Positions 24,645-34,316 are shown, counted from the stretch's first letter. The stretch is DNA of 52,508 nucleotides from Planctomycetota bacterium (GCA_013696105.1 JACCZE010000098.1:1-52508); one strand, 5' to 3'. Translations and numbers: made by a program. The notes: a model not told the origin generated them from the sequence alone.

Positions 24645-25630
24645 TGGAGACAATGTCCTTCTTCGGCTGGTCTTTTCCGCTCGCGCGCATCTTCGGCATT
24701 TCGGTGCGGATCAACTGGACCCTGCTCGTCATCATGGTCTTCGATGTCGTGATCTTCGCGCGCGGAGGGCGACCGGACCTGCTGTGGTTCGCGCTGGTCG
24801 TGCCCCCGATCGCGGTGGGGCTGCACGCCTTCGCGCACGTGATGATGGCGCGCATCACCGGCGGGCGCGCCGATACCACCACCCTGTGGGCTCTGGGCGA
24901 TTCGACATCTTTTGATCTGCCCTTCCGTGCCGGCAATCATTTCGCCGTCGGAATCGCCGGTCCCTTCGCGAGCATGGTGCTGTGGCTGATCTGCGAGCTC
25001 ATCGCCCGCTCGACCATCCCCGCGTGGAGCGCGTGGATGTGGCTCCTCGGGCCCGCAGGCGTGCGAGTGTTCGATCCTGCGGTGCCGATGGGCGCTCTGC
25101 TCGCCGGATACGCTGCGATCTTCAACCTCCAGGTCATGGTCCTGAACCTGATTCCGAGCATCCTGCTCGATGGCGGGCGCATCTGGCGTGCGCTCCTGTG
25201 GCCAATGCTGGGCCTGCGGCGCGCGGTGAAGACCACGATCATCATGGGCTTCGTGGCGTCGTTCGCGATCACCGGCTTCGCGGTCTACCACACCAGCTTC
25301 TCGCTGCTGATCTTCGGCATCTGCCTGCTCATGGCGTCGTTCAGCGAACACCGTTCGTTCGCCACCGGATACGATGTGGTCTTCGAAGCCGAACCGGGAT
25401 TCGCATCGCATCGTCCCGCGAAAACCTCCTGGCTGTCGCGCTGGCGCGAACGGCGTCGCCAGGCGCGGGATGATCACGAAGCCCAGGAGCAGGCGCGCGA
25501 GCAGGAGATCCTCGATCGTCTGCTCTCCAAGGTCGGCGAGCACGGGTTGCCGTCGCTCTCGCCACAGGAACGCGACACGCTCCAGGCGATCTCGCGTCGG
25601 CAGAAGGAACGTGTCGCAGATCGCGCCTGA
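24644..25630 (+). CDS. Site-2 protease family membrane protein lacking the catalytic Glu
   Basis: The 328-residue protein has five to six hydrophobic segments (residues 23-270) arranged like S2P/M50 peptidases. The zinc motif that should read HExxH is HAFAH here: His61 and His65 are kept and Glu62 is replaced by Ala. The distal motif is NLIPSILLDGGR, with Asp176 kept. It could still bind zinc but should not hydrolyse peptides, so it is a likely pseudoprotease. The C-terminal 65 residues are a charged cytoplasmic tail (WRERRRQARDDHEAQEQARE). The start overlaps the TonB-like gene stop (GTGATG). Confidence 0.75.
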   Translation: METMSFFGWSFPLARIFGISVRINWTLLVIMVFDVVIFARGGRPDLLWFALVVPPIAVGLHAFAHVMMARITGGRADTTTLWALGDSTSFDLPFRAGNHFAVGIAGPFASMVLWLICELIARSTIPAWSAWMWLLGPAGVRVFDPAVPMGALLAGYAAIFNLQVMVLNLIPSILLDGGRIWRALLWPMLGLRRAVKTTIIMGFVASFAITGFAVYHTSFSLLIFGICLLMASFSEHRSFATGYDVVFEAEPGFASHRPAKTSWLSRWRERRRQARDDHEAQEQAREQEILDRLLSKVGEHGLPSLSPQERDTLQAISRRQKERVADRA

Positions 25631-25721
25631 GCGGCTGATTCCGCCGCCCTGTGCTGCGATCCAGCGCCCGGGGGCATCGATGTGCCGCTTGGCTGCTGTT
25701 GCGTGCTGGTAGACTCGAGCG

Positions 25722-27665
25722 ATGTCCGCCCCGCTCACATACGTACCCCATCGTCTCGGGTATCGCCGCCGCCTCAGCCGCGCGGTCATGGTCGGTTCGG
25801 TCCAGGTCGGCGGCGCGGCCCCCATCGCACTGCAGAGCATGTGCACGACCAAGACCACCGATGTCGATGCCACCGTGCGCCAGAGCTGCCTGCTCGCGGA
25901 TGCCGGGTGCCAGATCGTGCGCATCACCGCACCGGGCGTGAAGGACGCGCAGGCGCTCAAGGCGATCCGGGCCGGATTCTCTGCCGCTGGATTCGCCCGC
26001 ATTCCGCTGGTCGCCGACATCCACTTCATGCCGCCCGCGGCGATGGAGGCGATCGAGCACGTCGAGAAGGTGCGCATCAATCCGGGCAACTTCGCCGACA
26101 AGAAGCGTTTTGCGGTCAAGGACTACACCGACGCGCAATACGCCGAGGAGCTCGAGCACGTCGCCGAACGATTCCTGCCCCTGGTGCGGCGGGCGAAGAC
26201 CCTCGGCCGCGCCCTGCGCATCGGCACCAATCACGGCTCGCTGTCCGACCGCATCATGAATCGCTGGGGCGATTCGCCCGCGGGCATGGTCGAGTCGGCG
26301 CTCGAATTCATCCGCATCGCCGAATCCGAAGGCTACCGCGACCTGATCATCTCGATGAAATCGTCGAATCCGAAGGTCATGGTCCAGGCCTACCGTCTGC
26401 TGGTCGCCCGGCTGGATCAGCATGGTGACGCCTATCCGCTGCACCTGGGTGTCACCGAGGCGGGCGACGGCGAGGATGGACGCATCAAGAGCGCATCCGG
26501 TATCGGCGCGCTGCTCGAGGACGGCATCGGCGACACCATCCGCGTCAGCCTGACCGAGCCACCCGAGTTCGAGATTCCGGTCGCACGCGCCCTGGTGGCG
26601 CGGTACACGACCTGGAATGCCATCGCGCCTCCTCCATCCTCGCCGGTGGAAGCGATCGATCCCTTCCGCTTCACCAAGCGCATCGCCGAGATCGTGCGCA
26701 TCGGCGCGGACCTGCCGATCGGCGGCGGGCTCACCCCCCGCGTGCTGGTCCCCTCCGGGGCGCCAGGGCCGCGCGGCGCAGAACCCTTCGCCGATGCGAT
26801 GGTCGACGATCAGCAGCTCTGGTTCCTGCAGGCGCACAGCATTCCAGGCGCCGAACGGTGCCAGAACAAGACGACCGCCGCCGCCCGTGCAGCTGCCCCG
26901 CGGTCATCCGCGCTGCCGCTGGTGCACCTGCGGACCGGCGCCTGCGCCGCGGAAGCCGCGATCGCCTCGGGCTCGCTCGTGCTGCTGCGCCTGGGCGATG
27001 ACGATCCCGCATCCGCTTTGCGCACCACCATTCCCGCCATCCCCGATGGCTGCGTGGTCGGCATCGCCGAACCCGGCATCATCGGCGAGACCCGCGCGTA
27101 TCGCCTCCTGGCCGCGGTGATCGAAGAATCCTTTCGTTCACACGAGGCCGGTTCGCCCGGAAGCGGACGCCGCCTGCCGATCTGCATCGCGCTGCCATTC
27201 CAACGCGACGAACTGGGGATCGCGGCCATCGCCGGCGGACTGCTGGTGGATGGCATCGGTGATTGCGTGTATCTGCCCGCCTGCGCGGATCCGCGCCGCC
27301 TGTCCTTCACCCTCCTGCAGGCGGTCAAGGCGCGCATCACGCGCGCGGACTTCGTCGCCTGCCCGAGCTGTGGACGCACCCAGTTCGACCTGATGGAGGT
27401 CACCGCGCACATCAAGGAGGTCACCGCGCATCTCGACGGCGTGACCATCGCGATCATGGGCTGCATCGTCAACGGGCCCGGAGAGATGGCCGATGCCGAT
27501 TTCGGCTACGTCGGCTCGGGACCCGGCAAGATCGATCTCTACCGCGGCAAGGACGTGGTGCGGAAGAACCTGCCGTTCTCGCAGGCGCGTGACGAGCTCG
27601 TCGCTTTGATCAAGGAATCCGGAAAGTGGAAGGAACCGGCTCCGGCTCCGGCACTGACGCACTGA
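25722..27665 (+). CDS. ispG: 4-hydroxy-3-methylbut-2-enyl diphosphate synthase, large form
   Basis: This [4Fe-4S] enzyme makes HMBPP from MEcPP in the non-mevalonate isoprenoid pathway. At 647 residues it is the large, three-domain form seen in plants, chlamydiae and Bacteroidetes, versus about 370 in E. coli. The TIM-barrel domain is at 1-290 (QSMCTTKTTDVDAT, RINPGNFADK, LGVTEAGDGEDG), an inserted domain at about 300-540, and the iron-sulfur domain is C-terminal (FVACPSCGRTQF and AIMGCIVNGPGE, giving three Cys ligands). ATG 25722 follows the S2P homologue by 91 bp. It is a housekeeping gene apparently joined to the thrC series. Confidence 0.93.
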   Translation: MSAPLTYVPHRLGYRRRLSRAVMVGSVQVGGAAPIALQSMCTTKTTDVDATVRQSCLLADAGCQIVRITAPGVKDAQALKAIRAGFSAAGFARIPLVADIHFMPPAAMEAIEHVEKVRINPGNFADKKRFAVKDYTDAQYAEELEHVAERFLPLVRRAKTLGRALRIGTNHGSLSDRIMNRWGDSPAGMVESALEFIRIAESEGYRDLIISMKSSNPKVMVQAYRLLVARLDQHGDAYPLHLGVTEAGDGEDGRIKSASGIGALLEDGIGDTIRVSLTEPPEFEIPVARALVARYTTWNAIAPPPSSPVEAIDPFRFTKRIAEIVRIGADLPIGGGLTPRVLVPSGAPGPRGAEPFADAMVDDQQLWFLQAHSIPGAERCQNKTTAAARAAAPRSSALPLVHLRTGACAAEAAIASGSLVLLRLGDDDPASALRTTIPAIPDGCVVGIAEPGIIGETRAYRLLAAVIEESFRSHEAGSPGSGRRLPICIALPFQRDELGIAAIAGGLLVDGIGDCVYLPACADPRRLSFTLLQAVKARITRADFVACPSCGRTQFDLMEVTAHIKEVTAHLDGVTIAIMGCIVNGPGEMADADFGYVGSGPGKIDLYRGKDVVRKNLPFSQARDELVALIKESGKWKEPAPAPALTH

Positions 27666-27695
27666 TGCATTGCCACCTCCGCGCGCCCGCCCATC

Positions 27696-28604
27696 TCATC
27701 GGGTGATCGCGATCGCCATCATGCCGACCCAGCCCACCGCCGCGCACAGCATCCAGCGATCGCGGCCGAGCAGCCGTTCGGGTTCTCCGCCATCTCCACG
27801 GCGCGTGACCAGCCAGACGTAACGCCAGATGCCCAGAGCGACCGGAGCGACGGTGATCGCCAGCAGCGGATGCGTCGCTGCGGTCGGCGATCGAGTCGCA
27901 GCCAGGGCGTAGCACGCGATCGTCGCCAGCGCGATCGCCACCAGCACGCGCCGCCATGCCACCGCCTGATAGCTGCGCAGCACCACGCGATGCACCTGGT
28001 TGGTCGTGGACAGCAGCTCCGCCTCGCTCAGCCGCTTGCCCAGAGCCAGCAGCAGCGCGAGGAAGCCGACGCTGGCGAGGAAGAGGGTCGAGATGTCCGC
28101 TTCGATCGCGATCACCCCCGCGACGGCCCGCATCACGAACACCAGGGCGATGACCAGGATGTCGAGCGCGACCACGTGCTTGAAGACCAGCGAATAGCCG
28201 AGCGCGATCGCGAGATAGGCCCCCAGGAGCACGGCGAGCGCCGGTGAGATGATGTGGGCGAGCACGATGCCCGATCCTCCGAGCAGCGCCGCCGCCACTC
28301 CCGCGCTCGAGCGGCTGATCGCCCCGGAAGCGATGGCCCTCTGCCGCTTGCGCGGGTGCAGCTGGTCGCGTCTGACGTCCAGGATGTCGTTCACCAGGTA
28401 ACCGCTGGCAGCGGCCATATGGAACAGCACCGCGGCCGCACAAGCGATCAGCACCGGGCCCGGATGCAGGAATTGCCCGGTCGGCAGCAATCCGACCAGC
28501 ACGACCGCCCCCTTGGGCCATTGTCGCAGCCGCAGTGCCGAGCCCCAATGCGCGACGCTGGTCCACCTCGAAGGAGCGGCAGGTTCTCCGACAGGTGCCG
28601 ACAT
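27696..28604 (-). CDS. UbiA-family prenyl-phosphate phosphoribosyltransferase-like membrane protein
   Basis: The product of about 302 residues has eight or nine transmembrane helices. The prenyl-diphosphate motif region is YLVNDILDVRRDQLHPRKRQ, with the second region around LALGKRLSE. LRLRQWPKGAVVLVG near the N terminus and RKRQRAIASG match decaprenyl-phosphate phosphoribosyltransferases, which transfer PRPP-derived ribose-5-phosphate to a polyprenyl phosphate for lipid-linked pentose donors. This fits its place beside a polysaccharide cluster. It is not typical EboC. ATG 28604 is my choice (MSAPVGEPAAPS); a longer form to 28682 is possible. It is divergent from the methyltransferase gene across 167 bp. 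Confidence 0.75.
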   Translation of the reverse strand: MSAPVGEPAAPSRWTSVAHWGSALRLRQWPKGAVVLVGLLPTGQFLHPGPVLIACAAAVLFHMAAASGYLVNDILDVRRDQLHPRKRQRAIASGAISRSSAGVAAALLGGSGIVLAHIISPALAVLLGAYLAIALGYSLVFKHVVALDILVIALVFVMRAVAGVIAIEADISTLFLASVGFLALLLALGKRLSEAELLSTTNQVHRVVLRSYQAVAWRRVLVAIALATIACYALAATRSPTAATHPLLAITVAPVALGIWRYVWLVTRRGDGGEPERLLGRDRWMLCAAVGWVGMMAIAITR

Positions 28605-28771
28605 CCCCGGATGGTGATGCGCAGCGGTCGAAGACAAGTCGGCTTCGAAGCGCTCCTCCCGGCGACGTTGCCGACCCCACAACCGTCAAATCGGGCTTCG
28701 CGGCCCCGGATACGAGATGCGTGTGGTCACCCTTGCTCGTTCGGTGGCATCACGTACCACCCGATGTGCCG

Positions 28772-29893
28772 ATGATCAGATCGCAGCTGTGCCATGAGCG
28801 CGACTTCCAACAACCGTGGTATCGCGGCTGGGTCGAGGCGATGCGACAACAGGTCAGGCTTCACCGTAAGCAATGGGAGCATGTCGTCATCGCCCAGGCT
28901 CTGTCGGAGCGTGGAATGCTCGCGCCCATGATGCGTGGACTCGGCTTCGGGGTCGGGCTGGAGCCCCTCCCGGCGCTCTTCGCCAGCAAAGGATGCACGA
29001 TCGTCGCGACCGACCAGTCGTCCGAACGCGCGCAGGCGGGTTCATGGGCGAGCACGGATGAGCACTGCTCCAGTTCCGCCCGACTGAACACCGCTGGGAT
29101 CTGCCCTGATGATCTGTTCTCCAGCCGGGTTTCGTTCCGCGCCGAGGATATGAACGCGATCTCCGACGACCTCACGGATTTCGATTTCACCTGGTCCTCA
29201 TGCGCATTCGAGCACCTGGGATCGCTCGAGGCCGGGCTGCGGTTCCTGCTCCGCCAGAGCGAATGCCTCAAGCCCGGCGGTTGGGCGGTGCACACCACCG
29301 AATTCAACGTTTTCTCAGATGCGAAGACCTGGACGTCGGGATCCACGGTGCTCTATCGCCGTAGGGATCTCGACGCCCTTCGCCGGGCAGTGGGCTCGTC
29401 CGGCCTCGAGATCGAAGCCTTCGACTTTTCGCTCGGCGATCTGCCAAACGACTGGTTCATCGACCATTGGCCCTACCATGACGAACCGCACCTGAAGCTG
29501 CTCGTCGCCGATGAACTCGTCACCACGTCGATCGTGCTCGTGTTGCGCAAGGTGGGCGGAACCTCGGCACCACGCGAGCCGATCCTGGATGTCCGGGATG
29601 GTATCACCGCTCCGGTCGTGGACGGCATCCCCACCAAGGCCACACCCAGTGACGAGACGGCTGTCTCAACCGAGCGCCTCATCGCCGATCGGGACGCGTG
29701 GCGTCGGCGCTATGAACAGATCTTCGGCACCGATGATGCACAACGGTCGCTCGAGATCCTCCGTCTCGAGCAGACGTGCCGCCATTGGCGCAACCAGTAT
29801 GAGCGAATAGCGCGGGTCTTCCCGATCAAACAGGCGCTGTGGCTGCGACGCCGCATCCTGGGACTGCCCGACCCGTCGACGACCTCGGAATGA
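28772..29893 (+). CDS. SAM-dependent methyltransferase, surface-glycan type
   Basis: The 374-residue protein has a class I methyltransferase core. RGLGFGVGLEPLPALFASKG and TIVATDQSS give the SAM site, DFTWSSCAFEHLGSLEAGLR the post-motif region, and LKPGGWAVHTTEFN the conserved strand. The C-terminal part (about 300-374) is helical and may be coiled coil (LIADRDAWRRRYEQIFG, LEILRLEQTCRHWRNQ), ending with a basic region. Such proteins with C-terminal coiled coils often modify or cap polysaccharides. ATG 28772 is chosen; upstream sequence in the frame overlaps the divergent gene. It heads the plus-strand glycan cluster. Confidence 0.75.
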   Translation: MIRSQLCHERDFQQPWYRGWVEAMRQQVRLHRKQWEHVVIAQALSERGMLAPMMRGLGFGVGLEPLPALFASKGCTIVATDQSSERAQAGSWASTDEHCSSSARLNTAGICPDDLFSSRVSFRAEDMNAISDDLTDFDFTWSSCAFEHLGSLEAGLRFLLRQSECLKPGGWAVHTTEFNVFSDAKTWTSGSTVLYRRRDLDALRRAVGSSGLEIEAFDFSLGDLPNDWFIDHWPYHDEPHLKLLVADELVTTSIVLVLRKVGGTSAPREPILDVRDGITAPVVDGIPTKATPSDETAVSTERLIADRDAWRRRYEQIFGTDDAQRSLEILRLEQTCRHWRNQYERIARVFPIKQALWLRRRILGLPDPSTTSE

Positions 29894-29959
29894 CCCATAC
29901 GCTGTTTGGATGAACCCTCGCAACGGCAGAGCATCGGAGCCGATGGATGGGGTCCGGGC

Positions 29960-31024
29960 GTGAGCATTGCCCTCGATGTCAGTCCTGCTTGTGGCCAATG
30001 GACCGGAGTCGGTCGGTATGTCATCGATCTGGCTCGTGGCCTCGCGGACGCGGACAAACCTGTCGCCGGTGTCTATCAGGGTCACCATGGTCCACCCGAT
30101 GGCGTCCTAGCGCACAGCTGCACGGCGCTACGTCGCTATGACCTGCTCGGCGGCCGTCCCGGTCTGTGGCTGCGGCTACCCCGTCACCTGCGAGCGCTCG
30201 GGGCGGATGTCTACCATGCGCCAACCACTATCGGAGTTCCCGGACGCTCGTGGTCCGGGCGCATCGTCGCCACCGTCCAGGATTGCTATCCACTGATTCC
30301 TGGATCGCAGGTGACCCCCCGCAGCCGACGGCTGTTCACCCGACTTCTGGGAGCCATCTGCAGCCGCGCTGCGGCGATCATTTGTCCGAGCCGCATGAGC
30401 GCCGACGCGGTGCGGTGCTTCGGATGGTCCGGACCGATCGAGATCATCCACTACGGAATCGCCTCGGTGAAGGTTGGCCCGCGGCCAGCCACCGCGGTCG
30501 ACCGTCCATACCTGCTGACCATCGGAGCGATCGAGCCCCGCAAGGGCCTGGACGTGATCGCCCGCGCCATCGCCAGAATGGGCGCTTCCGCGCCACCATG
30601 GGTTCACATCGGGCCGGACCGCCACGACCCGGGCGGCGCCATCCGAGCGGCGATGCGGGCGAGCGGATGCCGGATGCTCGGCTACGTGCCCGATGGTGAA
30701 CGCATGGCCTGGCTGGCCCATGCCGCGCTACTCGCGCAGCCAAGCTCGCTCGAAGGCTTCGGCTATCCGCCGCTCGAAGCGATGCATGCCGGGGTGCCGG
30801 TGGTGGCACGGTCGATCGACGTGATGCGCGAGGTCCTGGCCGACGCGGCGCAGTGGGTGGAAACTGCTGAGCCCGAGGCATGGGCATCGGCGATCGCAGA
30901 AGTGATGAGGGACGAGCGGGCACGCCGCGATCTGGCTGCGCGCGGTCGAGAACGCGCCGCACGCTTCACGCTGGCGCGCATGGCCTCCGAACACCTCGCC
31001 GTCTACCACGGTCGGAGCACGTGA
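29960..31024 (+). CDS. Glycosyltransferase family 4
   Basis: The 354-residue GT-B protein starts at GTG 29960 (VSIALDVSPACGQWTGVGRY), with GGGG ten bases upstream; the track's TTG at 29906 adds an unconserved stretch. The N-terminal half is the acceptor domain. The C-terminal half has LLTIGAIEPRKGLDVIARAI and the donor-site block SSLEGFGYPPLEAMHAGVPV, typical of GT4 retaining enzymes using NDP-sugars (mannosyltransferase-like). Its stop overlaps the next start (TGATG), implying coupled expression. It is probably cytoplasmic, acting on lipid-linked glycan. Confidence 0.82.
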   Translation: MSIALDVSPACGQWTGVGRYVIDLARGLADADKPVAGVYQGHHGPPDGVLAHSCTALRRYDLLGGRPGLWLRLPRHLRALGADVYHAPTTIGVPGRSWSGRIVATVQDCYPLIPGSQVTPRSRRLFTRLLGAICSRAAAIICPSRMSADAVRCFGWSGPIEIIHYGIASVKVGPRPATAVDRPYLLTIGAIEPRKGLDVIARAIARMGASAPPWVHIGPDRHDPGGAIRAAMRASGCRMLGYVPDGERMAWLAHAALLAQPSSLEGFGYPPLEAMHAGVPVVARSIDVMREVLADAAQWVETAEPEAWASAIAEVMRDERARRDLAARGRERAARFTLARMASEHLAVYHGRST

Positions 31025-32109
31025 TGCGCGTCGCGCTCGTCACTCCCGAATTTCCCGGCTGCGGACCGAGTTACGGAGTCGGCCAGTACGGGTCGGCTCT
31101 CGCGCGCGGCTTGGCCGAGCGCGGCGCCGAGGTGCTGGTGCTGACCGCCGACGGCGGCGGTGGCCATGCCATCGCGCCAGGCGAGCCGCCTCGGCGCGAT
31201 GCGACCTGGAGCTGTCCCGCAGTGCTCACACCCTTGCGCGCTGCGCCCTGGTTGACCTCGTCTCTCGAACGCTGGCAGCCAGAAGTCGTCGAATTCGCCA
31301 ACTGGGGCGGCCTCGGCGCATGGGTGAGAGGGCCATGGACGACGGTGGTGCGGTTGTCGACCTCTGTACACGCGATCCGTCCCGGGTCGCCATTGCGCCG
31401 CGCGGCGCAGCAGCTGCACTTTGCGTCGGAAGCGCGCACCGTCGCGAAGGCGCGCCGGCTGATCGCGCACAGCGGCGCGATGGCCGTGCTCGGGCAGCGG
31501 CTCTATCGGCGCCGAACGGACTATGTCATCCCACTTCCCTGGTCCGGGCAGCGTCTCGTCGCCGATGTGCTGAGCGACGATGTCCTGTTCGTCGGCAGGC
31601 TGGAGCATCGGAAGGGGATCGATGTACTGCTGGCGGCGTGGCGCCTGGTGCGACGGCAAGATCGGCGAGCGCAGCTTCATCTCGTGGGAGCCGACCACGA
31701 CGGGTTCGGCGCGCGCGCGCTGAGTATCTGGGGAAGCGATGGTGTCGTCGTCCATGGCCGCCTCGAGGAACCCGACCTGATGGCGCTGCGCGCGCGCTGC
31801 CGCATCCAGGTGGTGCCATCGCGCTACGAGAGCTTCGGCCTGACGGCACTCGAAGCGTGGGGAGCGGGGTTGGCGGTGGTCGCCAGCGATACCGGCGGAT
31901 TGTCCGAAGTGGTCGACGACGCGGGCCTGCTGGTTCCTCCCGGCGATGCGCGGGCCTTGAGCACGGCGATCCTGCGGCTGCTCGCGGATCGGCGGCTGTG
32001 CGCCAAGCTCGCGGAGCAGGGAGTCGAGCGGTTGCCGCTGCACACCGTACAACGCTGCGCCGAGCTGACCCTCGCCGCTTACGCCTCGGCCCGCACGAGG
32101 GGCATATGA
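31024..32109 (+). CDS. Glycosyltransferase family 4
   Basis: The protein has 361 residues, from ATG 31024 inside the previous stop. It opens MRVALVTPEFPGCGPSYGVG, the GT4 N-terminal loop. The donor domain has DVLFVGRLEHRKGIDVLLAA and SRYESFGLTALEAWGAGLAV, the E-x7-E region of GT4. ATG 32106 of the next gene overlaps its stop by four bases. The sugar transferred is unknown. Confidence 0.82.
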   Translation: MRVALVTPEFPGCGPSYGVGQYGSALARGLAERGAEVLVLTADGGGGHAIAPGEPPRRDATWSCPAVLTPLRAAPWLTSSLERWQPEVVEFANWGGLGAWVRGPWTTVVRLSTSVHAIRPGSPLRRAAQQLHFASEARTVAKARRLIAHSGAMAVLGQRLYRRRTDYVIPLPWSGQRLVADVLSDDVLFVGRLEHRKGIDVLLAAWRLVRRQDRRAQLHLVGADHDGFGARALSIWGSDGVVVHGRLEEPDLMALRARCRIQVVPSRYESFGLTALEAWGAGLAVVASDTGGLSEVVDDAGLLVPPGDARALSTAILRLLADRRLCAKLAEQGVERLPLHTVQRCAELTLAAYASARTRGI

Positions 32110-32915
32110 AGCTGGATTTCCTCATTCCAACCAAGGATCGGCACGTTTGCCTCGCCCGCACGCTGACTAGCGTCCGCCGCGCCGCAGCCGCTTGCAAGGC
32201 GGGGATCCTGGTCTGCGACCAATCAGCTGCGGCATATCCGAGCGACGTCGCGGTGACTGTGCTGCACCGCCCGGACATTCGCGGCCTTCCCGCGGCGCGC
32301 AACGCGCTTCTCTCACAAACGCGCGCGGATATCGTCTGTTTCCTCGACGACGACGTGGATGTCGGTGGAGATCTGGGCGCCGAACTTCTGCGATTGGCCC
32401 AGTCGGAAACGGGAATGATGGGTTGGGGTCCTGTGGTCGAAACTCGGGCGAGCCAAATCCGCCGACTCCATCGTCTATCCCAACACGGTGTATTCCGTGA
32501 TCCTCGTCGCCTTCAAGCTCGTCGAAATGATAGGATGACCCCATTCTTGTACGGATGCTGCTTCGCCATCCGTCGACGGCAGGCGCATGCGACCGGATTC
32601 GACGAAAGGCGAGTCGGTTACGCACTGGGAGAAGATCTGGATTTTTTCAGACGCTTGAACCTGCCTCTGCGATTTGACTCGAAGCTGCGGGTCATTCATC
32701 GTCGCGATGGTGGCGGCCGCAGTGATGCCCGCGCGCGCGGTCGGAAGAAAGGGGAATTCCTCGTGTGGTTGGCCCATCGTCATGGTCGACAAAATCCCGT
32801 GACTCCAATCCACCTCGTCCTCGCGGTCGTCGCGGCCATGAGCGGAAGAGGCGATGAACCGGCCGCACCGATTTCCGTGATGACAGCAGCTGCCCGGGCA
32901 TGGTTACGAACATGA
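32106..32915 (+). CDS. Glycosyltransferase family 2 (GT-A)
   Basis: The 269-residue protein begins MKLDFLIPTKDRHVCLARTL and has FLDDDVDV, the DxD-like metal site of GT-A enzymes. GYALGEDLDFFRRL then gives the ED-type catalytic motif. These are inverting GT2 features. It shares four-base overlaps with the genes on both sides (ATGA at each junction), so the glycosyltransferases at 30-34 kb form one tightly coupled unit. The C-terminal third is basic. Base composition becomes less GC-rich from here onwards. Confidence 0.78.
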   Translation: MKLDFLIPTKDRHVCLARTLTSVRRAAAACKAGILVCDQSAAAYPSDVAVTVLHRPDIRGLPAARNALLSQTRADIVCFLDDDVDVGGDLGAELLRLAQSETGMMGWGPVVETRASQIRRLHRLSQHGVFRDPRRLQARRNDRMTPFLYGCCFAIRRRQAHATGFDERRVGYALGEDLDFFRRLNLPLRFDSKLRVIHRRDGGGRSDARARGRKKGEFLVWLAHRHGRQNPVTPIHLVLAVVAAMSGRGDEPAAPISVMTAAARAWLRT

Positions 32916-34255
32916 CCATAGGTGACGCGCGTCTCCATCCGCCATCACCGCACGAGCCATACGCCCGTCAGCGATTGAAGATCCTCTATGACGCATCCAC
33001 CTTCGGATCCGGCATCGGATCCACCCTGCGAGGAGGGATCTTCCGCGTGGTCGACCGCATCGTTGCCGAAGCGATCGATGACCCTGACGTCGATGCGCTC
33101 ATCACCGCCCTATCCTCCGAATGGGCATCCATCAGCACGACCCTCTATTGCAATCAGGTAGGCGAGCCTCTCAAGAGCCGCTTCCGGCGCGGATGGAGGT
33201 CTCTCGCACTTCCCATGTCCGTTCACATCCGGGTGCGCGAGCACCTCTACGCGTGGGAGCAGGCGGGCAGGCCGCGCAGCCTCTCGGCATTTTTCGTGCG
33301 TGCAGCCTGGTTCGCAGCCAAACACACGATCATCCGTTCACCCATTGCCGGCTCATTCGATATCTTCCACTCGCTGTTCCATGCGCTGCCGCCTCATCCT
33401 CACCTGGACTGCAGGGCGAGAGTGATCACCATCTACGATCTCATTCCGATGCTGAATCCTGAATATTTCACGCCGGATATGGTCGCCTATTTCAAGCAGA
33501 TCCTGAAATCGATCGATCCGCTCAGTGACTGGGTCGTTTGCGATTCGGCTTCGACCAAGAGGGATCTGCTTCGCTATGTGGACATCCGGCCAGAACGCGT
33601 CGAAGTCATCCACCTGGCCGCTGACCCGACATTTAGGCGTGTGGATGATGAACAGCGCATCTCCGATGTGCGCGCCCGATACGGCATTCCCGATGGCCGC
33701 TACCTGCTGAGCGTCTCGACGCTCGAGCCGCGCAAAAATCTACCGTTCCTGTTGCGATGCTTCGCACGGCTCCTGGAGTCCGACGCCTTGGCGGGCGTGA
33801 ATCTTGTACTCGCCGGGCCGAAGGGCTGGATGTCCGACCCTATCTATGCCTCCCTGTCGGACCAACGGCTGAAGGGTCGGGTGCATGCGACTGGATTCGT
33901 CGCCGATGAGCATCTCCCAGCTCTGTACACGGGGGCGCTGGCCTTTGTCTATCCTTCGCTCTATGAAGGTTTCGGCCTCCCTCCGCTTGAAGCCATGAGC
34001 TGCGGAACCCCGGTGATAACATCGAACACGAGTTCGCTGCCGGAGGTCGTCGGCGATGCCGGACTGATGGTCGATCCGACCGATGAGTCAGCCCTATGCG
34101 CAGCAATGCGATCCGTGGTCGATGATTGCCACCTGCGCTCGGCATTGTCTGAAAGAGCGCTGGCTCGGGCAAAACGATTCACTTGGCGCTCATGCATGCA
34201 AGATCATGTCACATTCTACCGTCGGATTCTCGACTCCACACAAAAGAATGCATGA
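32912..34255 (+). CDS. Glycosyltransferase family 4 with long N-terminal domain
   Basis: The 447-residue protein starts at ATG 32912 in an ATGA overlap (alternative ATG 32900). A longer N-terminal domain (about 1-240) includes KILYDASTFGSG and VITIYDLIPMLNPEYFTPD. The donor domain reads YLLSVSTLEPRKNLPFLLRC and PSLYEGFGLPPLEAMSCGTP. The YDLIP and STLEPRKN blocks are typical of GT4 mannosyl- or rhamnosyltransferases in O-antigen clusters. Confidence 0.82.
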   Translation: MTIGDARLHPPSPHEPYARQRLKILYDASTFGSGIGSTLRGGIFRVVDRIVAEAIDDPDVDALITALSSEWASISTTLYCNQVGEPLKSRFRRGWRSLALPMSVHIRVREHLYAWEQAGRPRSLSAFFVRAAWFAAKHTIIRSPIAGSFDIFHSLFHALPPHPHLDCRARVITIYDLIPMLNPEYFTPDMVAYFKQILKSIDPLSDWVVCDSASTKRDLLRYVDIRPERVEVIHLAADPTFRRVDDEQRISDVRARYGIPDGRYLLSVSTLEPRKNLPFLLRCFARLLESDALAGVNLVLAGPKGWMSDPIYASLSDQRLKGRVHATGFVADEHLPALYTGALAFVYPSLYEGFGLPPLEAMSCGTPVITSNTSSLPEVVGDAGLMVDPTDESALCAAMRSVVDDCHLRSALSERALARAKRFTWRSCMQDHVTFYRRILDSTQKNA

Positions 34256-34316
34256 TCCAGCAACCGATGACTCCAGCTGAATCCGCACTCTGCCCCGCCA
34301 TCAGCAGCACAGGCCG

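Noticed and set aside
27696-28604. EboC prenyltransferase
   Set aside because: Motifs fit the prenyl-phosphate phosphoribosyltransferase branch of UbiA (LRQWPK, KRQRAIASG, LALGKRLSE), not EboC.
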